Shown here: positions 45,955 through 54,660 of the stretch, piece after piece | Layout: each line of letters opens with the position of its first letter | How positions within the stretch are numbered: position 1 is the first letter of the stretch | Source of the DNA: Lutibacter sp. B1 | Lineage (GTDB): Bacteria > Bacteroidota > Bacteroidia > Flavobacteriales > Flavobacteriaceae | Assembly: GCF_012524075.1 (NCBI RefSeq) | Contig: NZ_JAAZUI010000003.1 | Coordinates: forward strand, 124,001-188,000 | Length of the DNA stretch: 64,000 bases | Direction: 5' to 3' | Program-made: the position numbers and the translations under genes | The notes under the pieces: generated by a model | What the model was told of the DNA's origin: nothing | Databases searched by the model: none | What the model saw: only the letters and a program-made list of their open reading frames with translations

Positions 45955-48698
45955 AAAAACTTTTACTTCTAACACATAAAAGAAATATAAGCTTTAGAAC
46001 ATTCGTTCCGGATGTTTTAAAGTATTTCTTTTTTATAATATTTACTGTTGTATTTGCATTTACAGGGAAAGCACAAACCCCAGTTGAAGATGATGCTTCA
46101 GCGGTAACTATTACGGTAATAGATACAACACCTCCAACAGTAATAGCTCCTGGAGAAGTTTCTGTTGAAGGATGTGATACAAGCATTATTACAGCATCAA
46201 ATGCAGGATTTGCTTATAGTGTAACTGAGATAACTATATCTGAAGCAGAATATGAAAATTATGTTGGTGCTAATACAGTATCAGATAATGGAGCAATTTC
46301 TTCAATTACATATAAAGATGAAATAACATCAACTTCTTCTTGTCCTATTATAGTAACAAGAACTTTTACTGTTATTGATACATGTGGTAATATAACTGTT
46401 GTAAACCAAATTATTACAGTCCAAGATAGTATAGCCCCTACGGCAACAAAACCTGATGATATAACTGGAATACAATGTATAAGTGATATTCCGGTGGTAG
46501 ATGTAACTTTAGTAAATGATGAAGCGGATAACTGTACTACAAACCCTACAGTAGCTTTATTTTCTGAATCTAATAATAATGGTGTTGGATCTGTAGATAG
46601 TCCATATATTGTAACTAGAACTTATAGAGTTACAGATGAATGTGGAAATTATATTGATATTTCTCACACGATAACGGTATTAGATACTATTTTACCTATA
46701 GCTGTGAATGATAATTACACTACGAGTGAAGATGTTTCTATTAGTGGCGATGTTACATCAAATGATTTAGGATTATGTGATGAATTTACAGTAACGGACT
46801 ACACGCAAGGTTCAAACGGAACCGTAGTGGTGAATGCAGATGGTACGTTTACGTATACCCCGAATGCGGACTATAATGGAGAAGACAGCTTTACCTATAC
46901 GATAGAAGATGCCAATGGCGATACATCAACAGCGAGAGTAACGGTAACGGTAGTTCCAGTGAACGATTTACCGGTAGCGGAAGCAGACGCCTATACCACG
47001 GAAGAAGACACGGCTGTAAGCGGCAATGTATTGACGGATGGCACAGGGGATTACTTAGGCGATGCGCCAACGACAGTAACGGACTACACGCAAGGTTCAA
47101 ACGGAACCGTAGTGGTGAATGCAGATGGTACGTTTACGTATACCCCGAATGCGGACTATAATGGAGAAGACAGCTTTACCTATACGATAGAAGATGCCAA
47201 TGGCGATACATCAACAGCGAGAGTAACGGTAACGGTAGAACCTACAGTGGACATCATTGATGATGATGTTACTACTATTCAAGATTCACCAATCGATGTT
47301 GATATTTTTGTTAATGATAATGACATACCAACAGAAGGAATATTGACAGTAATAGACCCTATACATGGAATAGTAACGGTAGGTGACGGAGGTACATCGA
47401 ATGATCCAAGCGATGATGTTGTTACTTACACACCGGATACGGATTACACAGGTGAAGATACTTTTGCCTATACGGTATGTGATGCAGTAGGTAATTGTGA
47501 TACAGCAATTGTTAATATAACAGTTGTTCCTTATACAGATACGGATGGTGATGGTATTTCGGATATTTATGAAGATTTGAATGGTGACGGCAATTTATCA
47601 AATGATGATACAGATGGTGATGGGATACCAAATTATATGGATACTGATGATGATGGTGATGGTATACCAACAATTGATGAAGGAGCTGATCCTGATGGTA
47701 ACTCAAACCCATCTGATGCGGTTGATACGGATAATGATGGTGTACCGGATTATTTAGATCCATTTGACGGTACATTAATAAATGTTGTTAACGACCAAAT
47801 AGATATGTTGGAAAATTCATCAATAGTAATATCTATATTTGAGAATGATTTAAACATCCCAATGGAAGGAACAATTACTGTAACAAATCCGGTAAATGGA
47901 AATGTGGCTGTTAATAATAATGCTACTCCAAATGACCCAAGTGATGATGTGATTACGTATACGCCAAACACGAATTATGTTGGTGAAGATACTTTCGAGT
48001 ATACAGTCTGTGATACAGCTGGTAATTGTGATACCGCAACGGTAGCTGTAACAATAATTCCGGAAATTAATTTGGAAGATGATTTATTTGAAATTGAATC
48101 GCTTGATCCTATTGAAGTTAATATATTTGATAATGATACTAATATTCCGATGGAAGGTACATTAAATGTAAGTAATCCTGAAAATGGAACTGTTAGTATA
48201 GATGATAATGGAACACCAAATAATCCAAGTGATGATGTAGTTACATATATACCGGGAAATAATTATGTAGATAGGGATATATTCACTTATACTGTTTGTG
48301 ATAATAATGGTAATTGTCAAACAGCTACAGTTGAAATTGTAGGAGGTGTAGCACCTGATTGTTATTCCAACTTCCCAGGTCAAGAGAATAGTAATTATGA
48401 AGGGTATGGTTTTTCACCTAACGGCGATGATTATAATGATTACTTTGTAATTGAAGATTTGGAATTATGTTTTCCTGATTACAAAATAGAAATTTATAAC
48501 AGATGGGGTAATATAGTATTTGATTATAAACATAATGGAGATTCAAGCAGTAAACCAATTTGGTGGGATGGTAGATCTAATGGAAGAATGACAATTAACA
48601 AAGGAGAAATTCTTCCTGCAGGTACATATTTCTATATAATTTATCCTAACAAAGATAATTATAAGCCTATATCAGGATATGTTTATTTAACTAAGTAA
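45951..48698 (+). CDS. Cell-surface adhesin with tandem-95/cadherin-like repeats and gliding-motility C-terminal domain
   Basis: Secreted protein of 915 residues. It has a signal sequence (cleavage near TGKAQ, residue about 43), HYR-like domains (DTTPPTVIAPGEVSVEGCDT; DSIAPTATKPDDITGIQC), two near-identical 95-residue tandem repeats (TVTDYTQGSNGTVVVNADGT), three further cadherin-like repeats (PSDDVVTYTPDTDYTGEDTF type), a TSP3-like Asp-rich linker and a C-terminal gliding-motility domain (about 830-915; GFSPNGDDYNDYFVIEDLEL, YNRWGNIVFDY, YFYIIYP). That domain is a type B sorting signal for the type IX system. A PorP/SprF gene follows, the usual partner. Confidence 0.92.
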   Translation: MKKLLLLTHKRNISFRTFVPDVLKYFFFIIFTVVFAFTGKAQTPVEDDASAVTITVIDTTPPTVIAPGEVSVEGCDTSIITASNAGFAYSVTEITISEAEYENYVGANTVSDNGAISSITYKDEITSTSSCPIIVTRTFTVIDTCGNITVVNQIITVQDSIAPTATKPDDITGIQCISDIPVVDVTLVNDEADNCTTNPTVALFSESNNNGVGSVDSPYIVTRTYRVTDECGNYIDISHTITVLDTILPIAVNDNYTTSEDVSISGDVTSNDLGLCDEFTVTDYTQGSNGTVVVNADGTFTYTPNADYNGEDSFTYTIEDANGDTSTARVTVTVVPVNDLPVAEADAYTTEEDTAVSGNVLTDGTGDYLGDAPTTVTDYTQGSNGTVVVNADGTFTYTPNADYNGEDSFTYTIEDANGDTSTARVTVTVEPTVDIIDDDVTTIQDSPIDVDIFVNDNDIPTEGILTVIDPIHGIVTVGDGGTSNDPSDDVVTYTPDTDYTGEDTFAYTVCDAVGNCDTAIVNITVVPYTDTDGDGISDIYEDLNGDGNLSNDDTDGDGIPNYMDTDDDGDGIPTIDEGADPDGNSNPSDAVDTDNDGVPDYLDPFDGTLINVVNDQIDMLENSSIVISIFENDLNIPMEGTITVTNPVNGNVAVNNNATPNDPSDDVITYTPNTNYVGEDTFEYTVCDTAGNCDTATVAVTIIPEINLEDDLFEIESLDPIEVNIFDNDTNIPMEGTLNVSNPENGTVSIDDNGTPNNPSDDVVTYIPGNNYVDRDIFTYTVCDNNGNCQTATVEIVGGVAPDCYSNFPGQENSNYEGYGFSPNGDDYNDYFVIEDLELCFPDYKIEIYNRWGNIVFDYKHNGDSSSKPIWWDGRSNGRMTINKGEILPAGTYFYIIYPNKDNYKPISGYVYLTK
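46788..46953 (+). repeat. Perfect 166-base direct repeat, copy 1 (adhesin)
   Basis: Identical at every base to 47073-47238, with a period of 285 bases, i.e. 95 codons, the size of the tandem-95 unit. The block is visibly richer in GC than its surroundings. Confidence 0.9.
47073..47238 (+). repeat. Perfect 166-base direct repeat, copy 2 (adhesin)
   Basis: Second copy of the 46788-46953 unit. The 119 bases between the copies share the same higher GC content and codon choice. Confidence 0.9.
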
Positions 48699-48709
48699 TA
48701 AAATTATAT

Positions 48710-48738
48710 GAGGAGTGGATTTTAAAAATCCACTCCTC
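48710..48738 (+). terminator. Strong hairpin between the adhesin and PorP/SprF genes
   Basis: GAGGAGTGGATTTT (48710-48723) and AAAATCCACTCCTC (48725-48738) are perfect 14-base arms. No U-run follows, so it may be an intercistronic stabiliser or partial terminator that lowers expression of the next genes rather than a full stop. Confidence 0.65.
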
Positions 48739-48755
48739 TAAATAATCAATTGAAT

Positions 48756-49676
48756 ATGAAAATAATTAAATTAATAATTTTAGGGGTGTTTGCATTAAAT
48801 ATATCATTAATGTACAGTCAGCAAGATCCTCAATATACCCAATACATGTATAATATGCATGTATTAAATCCTGCTTATGCAGGCTCTCAAGGTACTTTAA
48901 GTATAGGTTTATTGGGGAGAACACAATGGGAAGGTATTGATGGTGCTCCTAGAACTATAACCGCAACGATAAATGCTCCAATAGGTAAAAATGTTGGTAT
49001 GGGATTTTCTGTAATTGCTGATGAAATAGGCCCTGTTAAAGAGCAAAATGTATATGCAGATTTTTCTTATACAATAGAAACTTCAGATGAAGGCAGACTT
49101 GCTTTTGGGATTAAGGGAGGATTTACATTTCAAACAATTGATTTTTTAAGATTATCTACAAACCAACAAGATGATCCTTTATTTGCAGAAAATTTAAATG
49201 AAACCTATCCAAATTTTGGAGCCGGTGCTTTTTATTATACTGATGAATTTTATATAGGATTATCAATGCCAAATATGTTAGAAACAAGGCATTTTGAAAA
49301 AAAGAAAGGAATCATAAGTAAAGCCTCTGAGAATATGCACTATTTTTTAACAAGTGGTTATGTATTTGATCTTTCATATGATGTAAAATTAAAACCATCT
49401 GTTATGCTTAAAGCTGTTAGCGGAGCTCCTTTATCTGTTGATGTATCCGCTAATGCATTAATTTACGATGCTTTAGAGTTAGGTTTGTCGTGGAGGGTTG
49501 ATGATTCTGTAAGTGGAATGATTAATTTTTTAATAACAGATAACTTAAGATTAGGCTATGCTTACGATTATACTTTAACAAACCTTGGAGATTTTAATAA
49601 TGGTTCTCATGAAGTGTTTTTATTGTATGATTTAGATTTATCTAGAAGAGATTTAAGATCACCAAGATTCTTTTAA
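48756..49676 (+). CDS. PorP/SprF family type IX secretion protein
   Basis: Outer-membrane beta-barrel protein of 306 residues: signal peptide (1-18, ending MYSQQDPQYTQYMYN), the family start QYTQYMYNMHVLNPAYAGSQ, and a barrel ending in Phe (SRRDLRSPRFF). PorP/SprF proteins help secrete or anchor a partner adhesin with a type B C-terminal domain, the gene directly upstream here. The first ATG (48756) is chosen; an in-frame TTG lies two codons before it. Confidence 0.92.
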   Translation: MKIIKLIILGVFALNISLMYSQQDPQYTQYMYNMHVLNPAYAGSQGTLSIGLLGRTQWEGIDGAPRTITATINAPIGKNVGMGFSVIADEIGPVKEQNVYADFSYTIETSDEGRLAFGIKGGFTFQTIDFLRLSTNQQDDPLFAENLNETYPNFGAGAFYYTDEFYIGLSMPNMLETRHFEKKKGIISKASENMHYFLTSGYVFDLSYDVKLKPSVMLKAVSGAPLSVDVSANALIYDALELGLSWRVDDSVSGMINFLITDNLRLGYAYDYTLTNLGDFNNGSHEVFLLYDLDLSRRDLRSPRFF

Positions 49677-49692
49677 TTAAAATTAACGGATA

Positions 49693-51786
49693 ATGATTAA
49701 AAAAATTACCATAATATTTATTTTCCTTACTGTTTTTATTTCAAAGGCACAGGAGGACAGATATACCATAACGAATCTTAAAATTAATAATAGTTATTCT
49801 AATTTTGGAACTACATTTTATGGAGATGATAAAGTGGTATTTTCAGCACCAAAAAAGAAATCTTATATAATAAGAAATGTTTGGGAAGGAAATAATCAAC
49901 CTTTTTTAGAATTATATATTGGTGATATTCAAGAAAATGGACAATTAGCTAATGTAAAAAAGTTTTCTGATGAAATTAATACACGTTATCACGAAGCTGA
50001 TGTTGCATTTACCAAAGATAAAAAAACGGTTTATTTTTCTAGGAACAATTATTTTGACGGAAAATTTAAAAAGGACTCTACAGGTATTGGTTTAATTCAG
50101 TTATACAGAGCTAAAATAAATAATGAAGGAGATTGGGTAAATATTGAGCCAATGCCTTTTAACAATGACAACTTCTCAACCGGTCACCCTGCTTTAAGTG
50201 CCGATGAAAAAACATTATATTTTATTTCTGATATGCCGGGTGGTTATGGAATAACTGATATATATAAAGCTGAAATTTATAAAGACGGCAGTTTTGGAAA
50301 ACCTGAAAATTTAGGTCCAAAAATAAATACACCTGAAAGAGAAATGTTTGTTTCTATTAGTGGTAACGATGAATTGTATTTTTCTTCAGACGGAAGGAAA
50401 GATGGTTTGGGAGGACTGGATCTATATGTTTCAAAAATTACTAAAGACGGAATAACTGAACCTGAAAATTTAGGAGAACCTATGAATAGTAATAAAGACG
50501 ACTTTTCATTTATTCTGGATTATGAGACCAGAAGAGGCTATTTTTCTTCAAATAGAGCCGGTGGTAAAGGTGATGATGATATTTATACTTTCATACAAAA
50601 TATTCCAATTGAATTTGAGTGTACTCAAAAAGTAGAAGGTTATGTTACCGATGCCAGTACAGCTAAAATTTTACCGGGTGCATTGGTTACGTTATATGAT
50701 GGTTTAGGAAATAAATTAGATAGCATGGTTGTTGGGAATACAGCTAAATACAATTTTAATTTAGATTGTAATAAGTCATACAAAGTTATAGGAACTAAAG
50801 AAGCGTATTTGCCTTACACGAAAGAATTTTATACAGCAGAAGGAGAGGAGCTTAATGTGCCATTAAGTTTAATGCCAAAACCTGCAGAAGAATTTTTACT
50901 GGAAAGAGGAAAATGTATAGTTAAAATTAATGCTATTTATTTTGATTTTGATAAGGCTGATATTAGACCTGATGCCGAAATTGAATTGAATAAAGTTGTG
51001 GATGTAATGAATAAATATCCTGATTTAATTATTGAAGGCGGTTCACATACCGACAGTAGAGGAACTTTTAAATACAATCAAACATTATCATACAGAAGAG
51101 CATTTTCTACAGTTCAATACATTATAGGAAAAGGAATTGATCCAAATCGTATATCTGCTACCGGTTATGGTGAAACTCAATTGGTAAATGGTTGTTCAGA
51201 TGGTGTTAATTGTTCAGAAGAAGAGCATCAGGCCAACAGAAGAACGGAATTTGTTATTGTGAATTATGAAGATATAAAATATAAATATCCTGAAATTTGC
51301 CCAACCAAGGCTATTTCTACCAAAGAACAATTGGAATTAAAACGACTAGAAGAAATTAAGCAAAAACGATTTTTAGAATCATTAAAAACTGAATTTGTAA
51401 CTGCTCATGGTAATTTAATGATAAACATAAACCCAATTTATTTCGATTTAAATTCATCGTATTTTGGAAAAGAAGTTGAAAATGAGTTGAAAAAAGTGGT
51501 TGAAGTGATGACCAGATACCCTGAAATTATTATTGAATGTGGTTCACATACCGATTCTAGAGCCAGCAGTAATTATAATACATGGTTATCTGAACGTAGA
51601 GCTAAAAGAATTGTAGATTATATAATTTCAAAAGGTATTTCTCCAGATAGAATTTACGAAAAAGGCTATGGTGAAACTAACTTAGTAAATAACTGTAAGG
51701 ATGGAGTTAAATGTTCTGATAGCGAACATGAACAAAACCGCAGAACAGAATTTGTTGTAATTAACCCGGAAGTTATTAAGAAATAA
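49693..51786 (+). CDS. OmpA family protein with PD40 repeats and two OmpA domains
   Basis: Outer-membrane-associated protein of 697 residues with signal peptide (1-19), WD40-like PD40 repeats (about 70-290; AKKTVYFSRNNYFDG-type, STGHPALSADEKTLYFISDM), a carboxypeptidase-regulatory-like domain (about 310-375) and two peptidoglycan-binding OmpA domains (about 405-515 and 575-690). Each has the NxxLSxxRAxxV-type core (YRRAFSTVQYIIGKGIDPNR; SERRAKRIVDYIISKGISPD). The duplicated OmpA domain is unusual. It is the third gene of the adhesin operon and probably fixes the secretion machinery to the cell wall (PorE-like). Confidence 0.92.
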   Translation: MIKKITIIFIFLTVFISKAQEDRYTITNLKINNSYSNFGTTFYGDDKVVFSAPKKKSYIIRNVWEGNNQPFLELYIGDIQENGQLANVKKFSDEINTRYHEADVAFTKDKKTVYFSRNNYFDGKFKKDSTGIGLIQLYRAKINNEGDWVNIEPMPFNNDNFSTGHPALSADEKTLYFISDMPGGYGITDIYKAEIYKDGSFGKPENLGPKINTPEREMFVSISGNDELYFSSDGRKDGLGGLDLYVSKITKDGITEPENLGEPMNSNKDDFSFILDYETRRGYFSSNRAGGKGDDDIYTFIQNIPIEFECTQKVEGYVTDASTAKILPGALVTLYDGLGNKLDSMVVGNTAKYNFNLDCNKSYKVIGTKEAYLPYTKEFYTAEGEELNVPLSLMPKPAEEFLLERGKCIVKINAIYFDFDKADIRPDAEIELNKVVDVMNKYPDLIIEGGSHTDSRGTFKYNQTLSYRRAFSTVQYIIGKGIDPNRISATGYGETQLVNGCSDGVNCSEEEHQANRRTEFVIVNYEDIKYKYPEICPTKAISTKEQLELKRLEEIKQKRFLESLKTEFVTAHGNLMININPIYFDLNSSYFGKEVENELKKVVEVMTRYPEIIIECGSHTDSRASSNYNTWLSERRAKRIVDYIISKGISPDRIYEKGYGETNLVNNCKDGVKCSDSEHEQNRRTEFVVINPEVIKK

Positions 51787-51792
51787 AAAAAT

Positions 51793-51875
51793 AAAGAGTT
51801 GTGGAAGAGGGTTTATTCTTCTATAGTAGATATTTTGTGGGGAAATTCTACACTCAAAACCTCACACAACTCTTT
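51793..51875 (+). ncRNA. Candidate structured RNA element, copy 1
   Basis: A perfect 11-base outer stem AAAGAGTTGTG (51793-51803) with CACAACTCTTT (51865-51875) and an inner GAGG/CCTC stem (51807-51810 with 51860-51863) enclose a core shared with copy 2. The core includes TTCTTCTATAGTAGA, TTTTGTGGGGAAATTC and TACACTCAA. A short GTAGA/TCTAC stem lies inside (51826-51830 with 51847-51851). A T-run follows, so it can act as a plus-strand terminator. It starts 7 bases after the ompA-like stop. Confidence 0.6.
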
Positions 51876-51953
51876 TTTTGTTAAAAAAAGGATTTAAATG
51901 TATTAAAAATTAAAATTGAACGTTAATAAAATAATAAGTTTTTTAAATAAAAT

Positions 51954-52038
51954 AAAAGAGTACTAATTGAGGTTCTTTTCTTCTATAGTAGACATTTTGT
52001 GGGGAAATTCTACACTCAATACCTCAATCAACTCTTTT
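51954..52038 (+). ncRNA. Candidate structured RNA element, copy 2
   Basis: The core matches copy 1 with only a few changes over 57 bases (51969-52025 against 51807-51863), but the outer stem sequence is different and still pairs: AAAAGAGT (51954-51961) with ACTCTTTT (52031-52038) and ATTGAGG (51966-51972) with CCTCAAT (52022-52028). A run of seven T follows. Conserved core plus changed but paired stem is the pattern expected of a functional RNA. Confidence 0.6.
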
Positions 52039-52040
52039 TT

Positions 52041-52064
52041 TAATTCTTTTTATAAAAAGAATTA
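52041..52064. repeat. Perfect palindrome after RNA element 2
   Basis: TAATTCTTTTTA and TAAAAAGAATTA form 12-base perfect arms without a spacer, directly after the T-run of copy 2. It may extend its termination signal. Confidence 0.5.
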
Positions 52065-52090
52065 ATGAACGCTATTTTAATAGCAACAAA

Positions 52091-52118
52091 AAAAAACACT
52101 GCATTTGCAGTGTTTTTT
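52091..52118. terminator. Bidirectional terminator between the adhesin operon and sufD
   Basis: AAAAAACACTGCA and TGCAGTGTTTTTT (52091-52103 with 52106-52118) give 13-base arms with A- and T-rich feet. It sits 22 bases beyond the sufD stop and serves both converging transcripts. Confidence 0.85.
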
Positions 52119-52139
52119 AATTTATAGATAAAAAAAGTA

Positions 52140-53468
52140 TTATAGCTCAAAACCTAAATCAACACCTAATTTTTTGGCTATTAATTTGCTAATTCTCTTT
52201 TTTAATTGGGGAATTTTAATTTTGTTGACTACATCATTTCCAAAAGCATAAAGTAATAAGGCTTTAGCTTCTTTTTTAGGTATTCCTCTTGATTGCATAT
52301 AAAATAAAGCACTTTCATCTAATTGTCCAATAGTACAACCGTGAGAACATTTAACATCATCAGCAAAAATCTCTAATTGTGGTTTGGCATTAATTGTAGC
52401 ACCATCATCAATTAAAATAGTATTGTTTTGCTGAAATGCATTTGTTTTTTGTGCTTCTTGTTGTACAATCACTTTACCATTAAAAACTCCTGTAGATTTA
52501 TCGGCATAAATTCCTTTATACAATTCGTGGCTTTCACAATTTGGAAATTTATGGTTAATTAAAGTATGATTATCTACATGTTGTTTTTCATTTAAAATAG
52601 AAACACCATTAAGGTTTGATGTAATATACTCGCCTTCATGGTAAAACTCTAAATTATTTCTGGTTAAATTTCCTCCAAATGAAAAGGTATTAACAGAAGC
52701 TACACTCTGTTGTTTTTGCGAAACAAATGTATTGTCAATTAATGAAGATTTCTCTGTGTCATTTTGAATTTTATAATAATCAACAATAGCTCTTTTATGT
52801 GCAAAAATTTCAGTTACCGAGTTTGTAAAAGCTGTGTTGTTAGATAAATTTTGATGACGTTCAATAATTTGAACATGTGAATTTTCTCCAACAATAACCA
52901 AATTACGTGGTTGCAATAATACCTCTTTTTCACTACCTGTTGAAAAATGAAGAATTTGAATTGGCTTTTGTACAATGGTGTTTTTTGGGATGTTAATAAA
53001 AGCACCTTCTTTAGCAAATGCGGTATTAAGTTCAGCTAAACTATTATTTTCTTTGGCAATTGAATTAAAATAATTATCAATTACCATTTTGTATTTTGGT
53101 CTTGATAAAGCTGATGATAAAACACAAACATCACAATCTTCGTGTGTAGTATCTGATAAAAAAGAACTAAAAACACCATCAATAAAAATTAGTGTGTAAG
53201 ATTCAATTTCATTTATTAAATACTTTTCAATGTATTTAAAACCAATAGTTCTTTCAGTTTGTATTGAAGGGAAAAGACTAAAATCATGTTTTAATAAAGG
53301 TTTTAGACTTGTATATTTCCATTCTTCATCCTTTTTTGTAGGAAATCCTTCCTTCTCAAAATTTTGAATAGCTTTAGCTCTAATTGAATGTACATTTGAA
53401 TCAAGGTCAAAAACACCATTATTTTCAAATGCCAAAAATGAAGAAACTAACTTATCTTTTAATTCCAT
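52140..53468 (-). CDS. sufD: SufD, Fe-S cluster scaffold subunit
   Basis: Protein of 442 residues with the SufBD beta-helix core (about 160-400; HTLINHKFPNCESHELYKGI, then DDVKCSHGCTIGQLDESALF). SufD pairs with SufB and SufC in the SufBC2D complex that builds Fe-S clusters. The conserved Cys-His near DDVKCSHGC is present. It is the last gene of the suf operon, 7 bases after sufC, and is followed by a strong terminator. Confidence 0.94.
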   Translation of the reverse strand: MELKDKLVSSFLAFENNGVFDLDSNVHSIRAKAIQNFEKEGFPTKKDEEWKYTSLKPLLKHDFSLFPSIQTERTIGFKYIEKYLINEIESYTLIFIDGVFSSFLSDTTHEDCDVCVLSSALSRPKYKMVIDNYFNSIAKENNSLAELNTAFAKEGAFINIPKNTIVQKPIQILHFSTGSEKEVLLQPRNLVIVGENSHVQIIERHQNLSNNTAFTNSVTEIFAHKRAIVDYYKIQNDTEKSSLIDNTFVSQKQQSVASVNTFSFGGNLTRNNLEFYHEGEYITSNLNGVSILNEKQHVDNHTLINHKFPNCESHELYKGIYADKSTGVFNGKVIVQQEAQKTNAFQQNNTILIDDGATINAKPQLEIFADDVKCSHGCTIGQLDESALFYMQSRGIPKKEAKALLLYAFGNDVVNKIKIPQLKKRISKLIAKKLGVDLGFEL

Positions 53469-53475
53469 AATAATT

Positions 53476-54213
53476 TTATTTCAACCAGTCGTATCCTTTT
53501 TCTTCTAATTCTAAAGCTAATTCTTTACCTCCGGATTTTACAATTTTACCATTATGTAAAACATGAACAAAATCAGGAATAATATAATCTAATAAACGTT
53601 GGTAATGTGTAATTACTAAAACTGCATTGTCTTTATTTTTTAGTTTGTTAACTCCATTAGCAACCACTTTCAAAGCGTCAATATCTAAACCGGAATCAGT
53701 TTCATCTAAAATTGCCAATTTAGGTTCTAACATTGCCATTTGAAAAATTTCATTACGTTTCTTCTCACCTCCAGAAAATCCCTCGTTTAAAGATCGCGAT
53801 AAAAACTTACGATCAATTTCTAACAAATCTGCTTTTTCACGAATCAATTTCAGTAAATCTTTTGCAGGTAAATCATCCAAACCGTTTGCTTTTCTGGTTT
53901 CGTTTATAGCAGTTTTAATAAAATTGGTAACTGTTACTCCAGGAATTTCAATTGGATATTGGAACGATAAAAAGATACCTTTATGAGCTCTTTCTTCAGG
54001 TGCTAAATCTTCTAAATCTTCACCATTTAAAATTACTGAACCCTCTGTAACTTCATATTCTTCTTTTCCTGCGATAACTGCTGAAAGCGTACTTTTACCG
54101 GAACCATTTGGTCCCATAATTGCGTGAATTTCACCTGCTTTTATTTCGAGATTTATTCCTTTTAAAATCTCCTTATCATTTATACTTGCGTGTAAATTTT
54201 TTACTTGTAACAT
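53476..54213 (-). CDS. sufC: SufC, Fe-S assembly ATPase
   Basis: ABC-type ATPase of 245 residues with Walker A GPNGSGKST, signature FSGGEKKRNEIF, Walker B PKLAILDETDSGLDID and H-loop ITHYQRLLDYI. It powers the SufBC2D scaffold. The upstream spacer to sufB is interrupted by a four-helix-bundle gene and its flanking repeats, so sufC is 448 bases from the sufB stop rather than adjacent. Confidence 0.95.
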   Translation of the reverse strand: MLQVKNLHASINDKEILKGINLEIKAGEIHAIMGPNGSGKSTLSAVIAGKEEYEVTEGSVILNGEDLEDLAPEERAHKGIFLSFQYPIEIPGVTVTNFIKTAINETRKANGLDDLPAKDLLKLIREKADLLEIDRKFLSRSLNEGFSGGEKKRNEIFQMAMLEPKLAILDETDSGLDIDALKVVANGVNKLKNKDNAVLVITHYQRLLDYIIPDFVHVLHNGKIVKSGGKELALELEEKGYDWLK

Positions 54214-54256
54214 TTTTAAATAGTATTAAAGTCTAAAAGACAAAAGTCTTAAAGCC

Positions 54257-54613
54257 TTATTTTTTTAAATATTTTATAAACCCACTTATCATTTTTGAAA
54301 TTTCAAGTGTGTCATTTTTTAATTCATTAAAATCATTTTCATTTAAATATTCCAAATCATGAGCTAAATAAAGTTGAGAGCGAACCTCACCAGCCGATGC
54401 TTTTGCAACATTTAAAAAATAAATAAACTCTTTGTCAGAACTTCGTTCAAAACCTTCTGCAATATTTGAACTTATTGAAACAGTAGCTTTTCTAATTTGT
54501 CTGCAAAAGTCAAAATCTTTAGAAAACAAATTGTTATTAGTTTTTACATAAATCAATTTATTTAAGCTTCTTGCTTTTTTCCAACACTCAATATCTTCAA
54601 AAAAACGTATCAT
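54257..54613 (-). CDS. Four-helix-bundle protein (23S rRNA intervening-sequence type) inside the suf operon
   Basis: Intact 118-residue protein of the four-helix-bundle/S23 family, recognised by the motif VSISSNIAEGFERSSDKEFI and the C-terminal LEISKMISGFIKYL. In spirochaetes and others the family is encoded by sequences inserted in 23S rRNA genes; in Bacteroidetes it occurs as free-standing genes of unknown function. It sits between sufB and sufC, flanked by AAGTNTAAAAG-type repeats (54614-54655 upstream, 54222-54256 downstream). The pattern suggests an inserted cassette. It has a paralogue 1.6 kb away that is broken. Confidence 0.85.
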   Translation of the reverse strand: MIRFFEDIECWKKARSLNKLIYVKTNNNLFSKDFDFCRQIRKATVSISSNIAEGFERSSDKEFIYFLNVAKASAGEVRSQLYLAHDLEYLNENDFNELKNDTLEISKMISGFIKYLKK

Positions 54614-54660
54614 AAACTTTTTATAGCTTTTACACTTTTAACTTTTACACTTTTGACTTA

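Noticed and set aside
47512-47775. His/Tyr-rich minus-strand open frame in the adhesin
   Set aside because: Complement of the Asp-rich TSP3-like linker; no other evidence for a gene.
51826-51851. GTAGA...TCTAC stem resembling a Cas12a-type repeat
   Set aside because: The arm order is the reverse of Cas12a repeats (TCTAC first), only two copies occur and there are no cas genes or spacers.
51793-52038. The tandem elements as integron attC sites
   Set aside because: attC sites have conserved ends and variable centres; here the centre is conserved and the ends vary, and there is no integrase.
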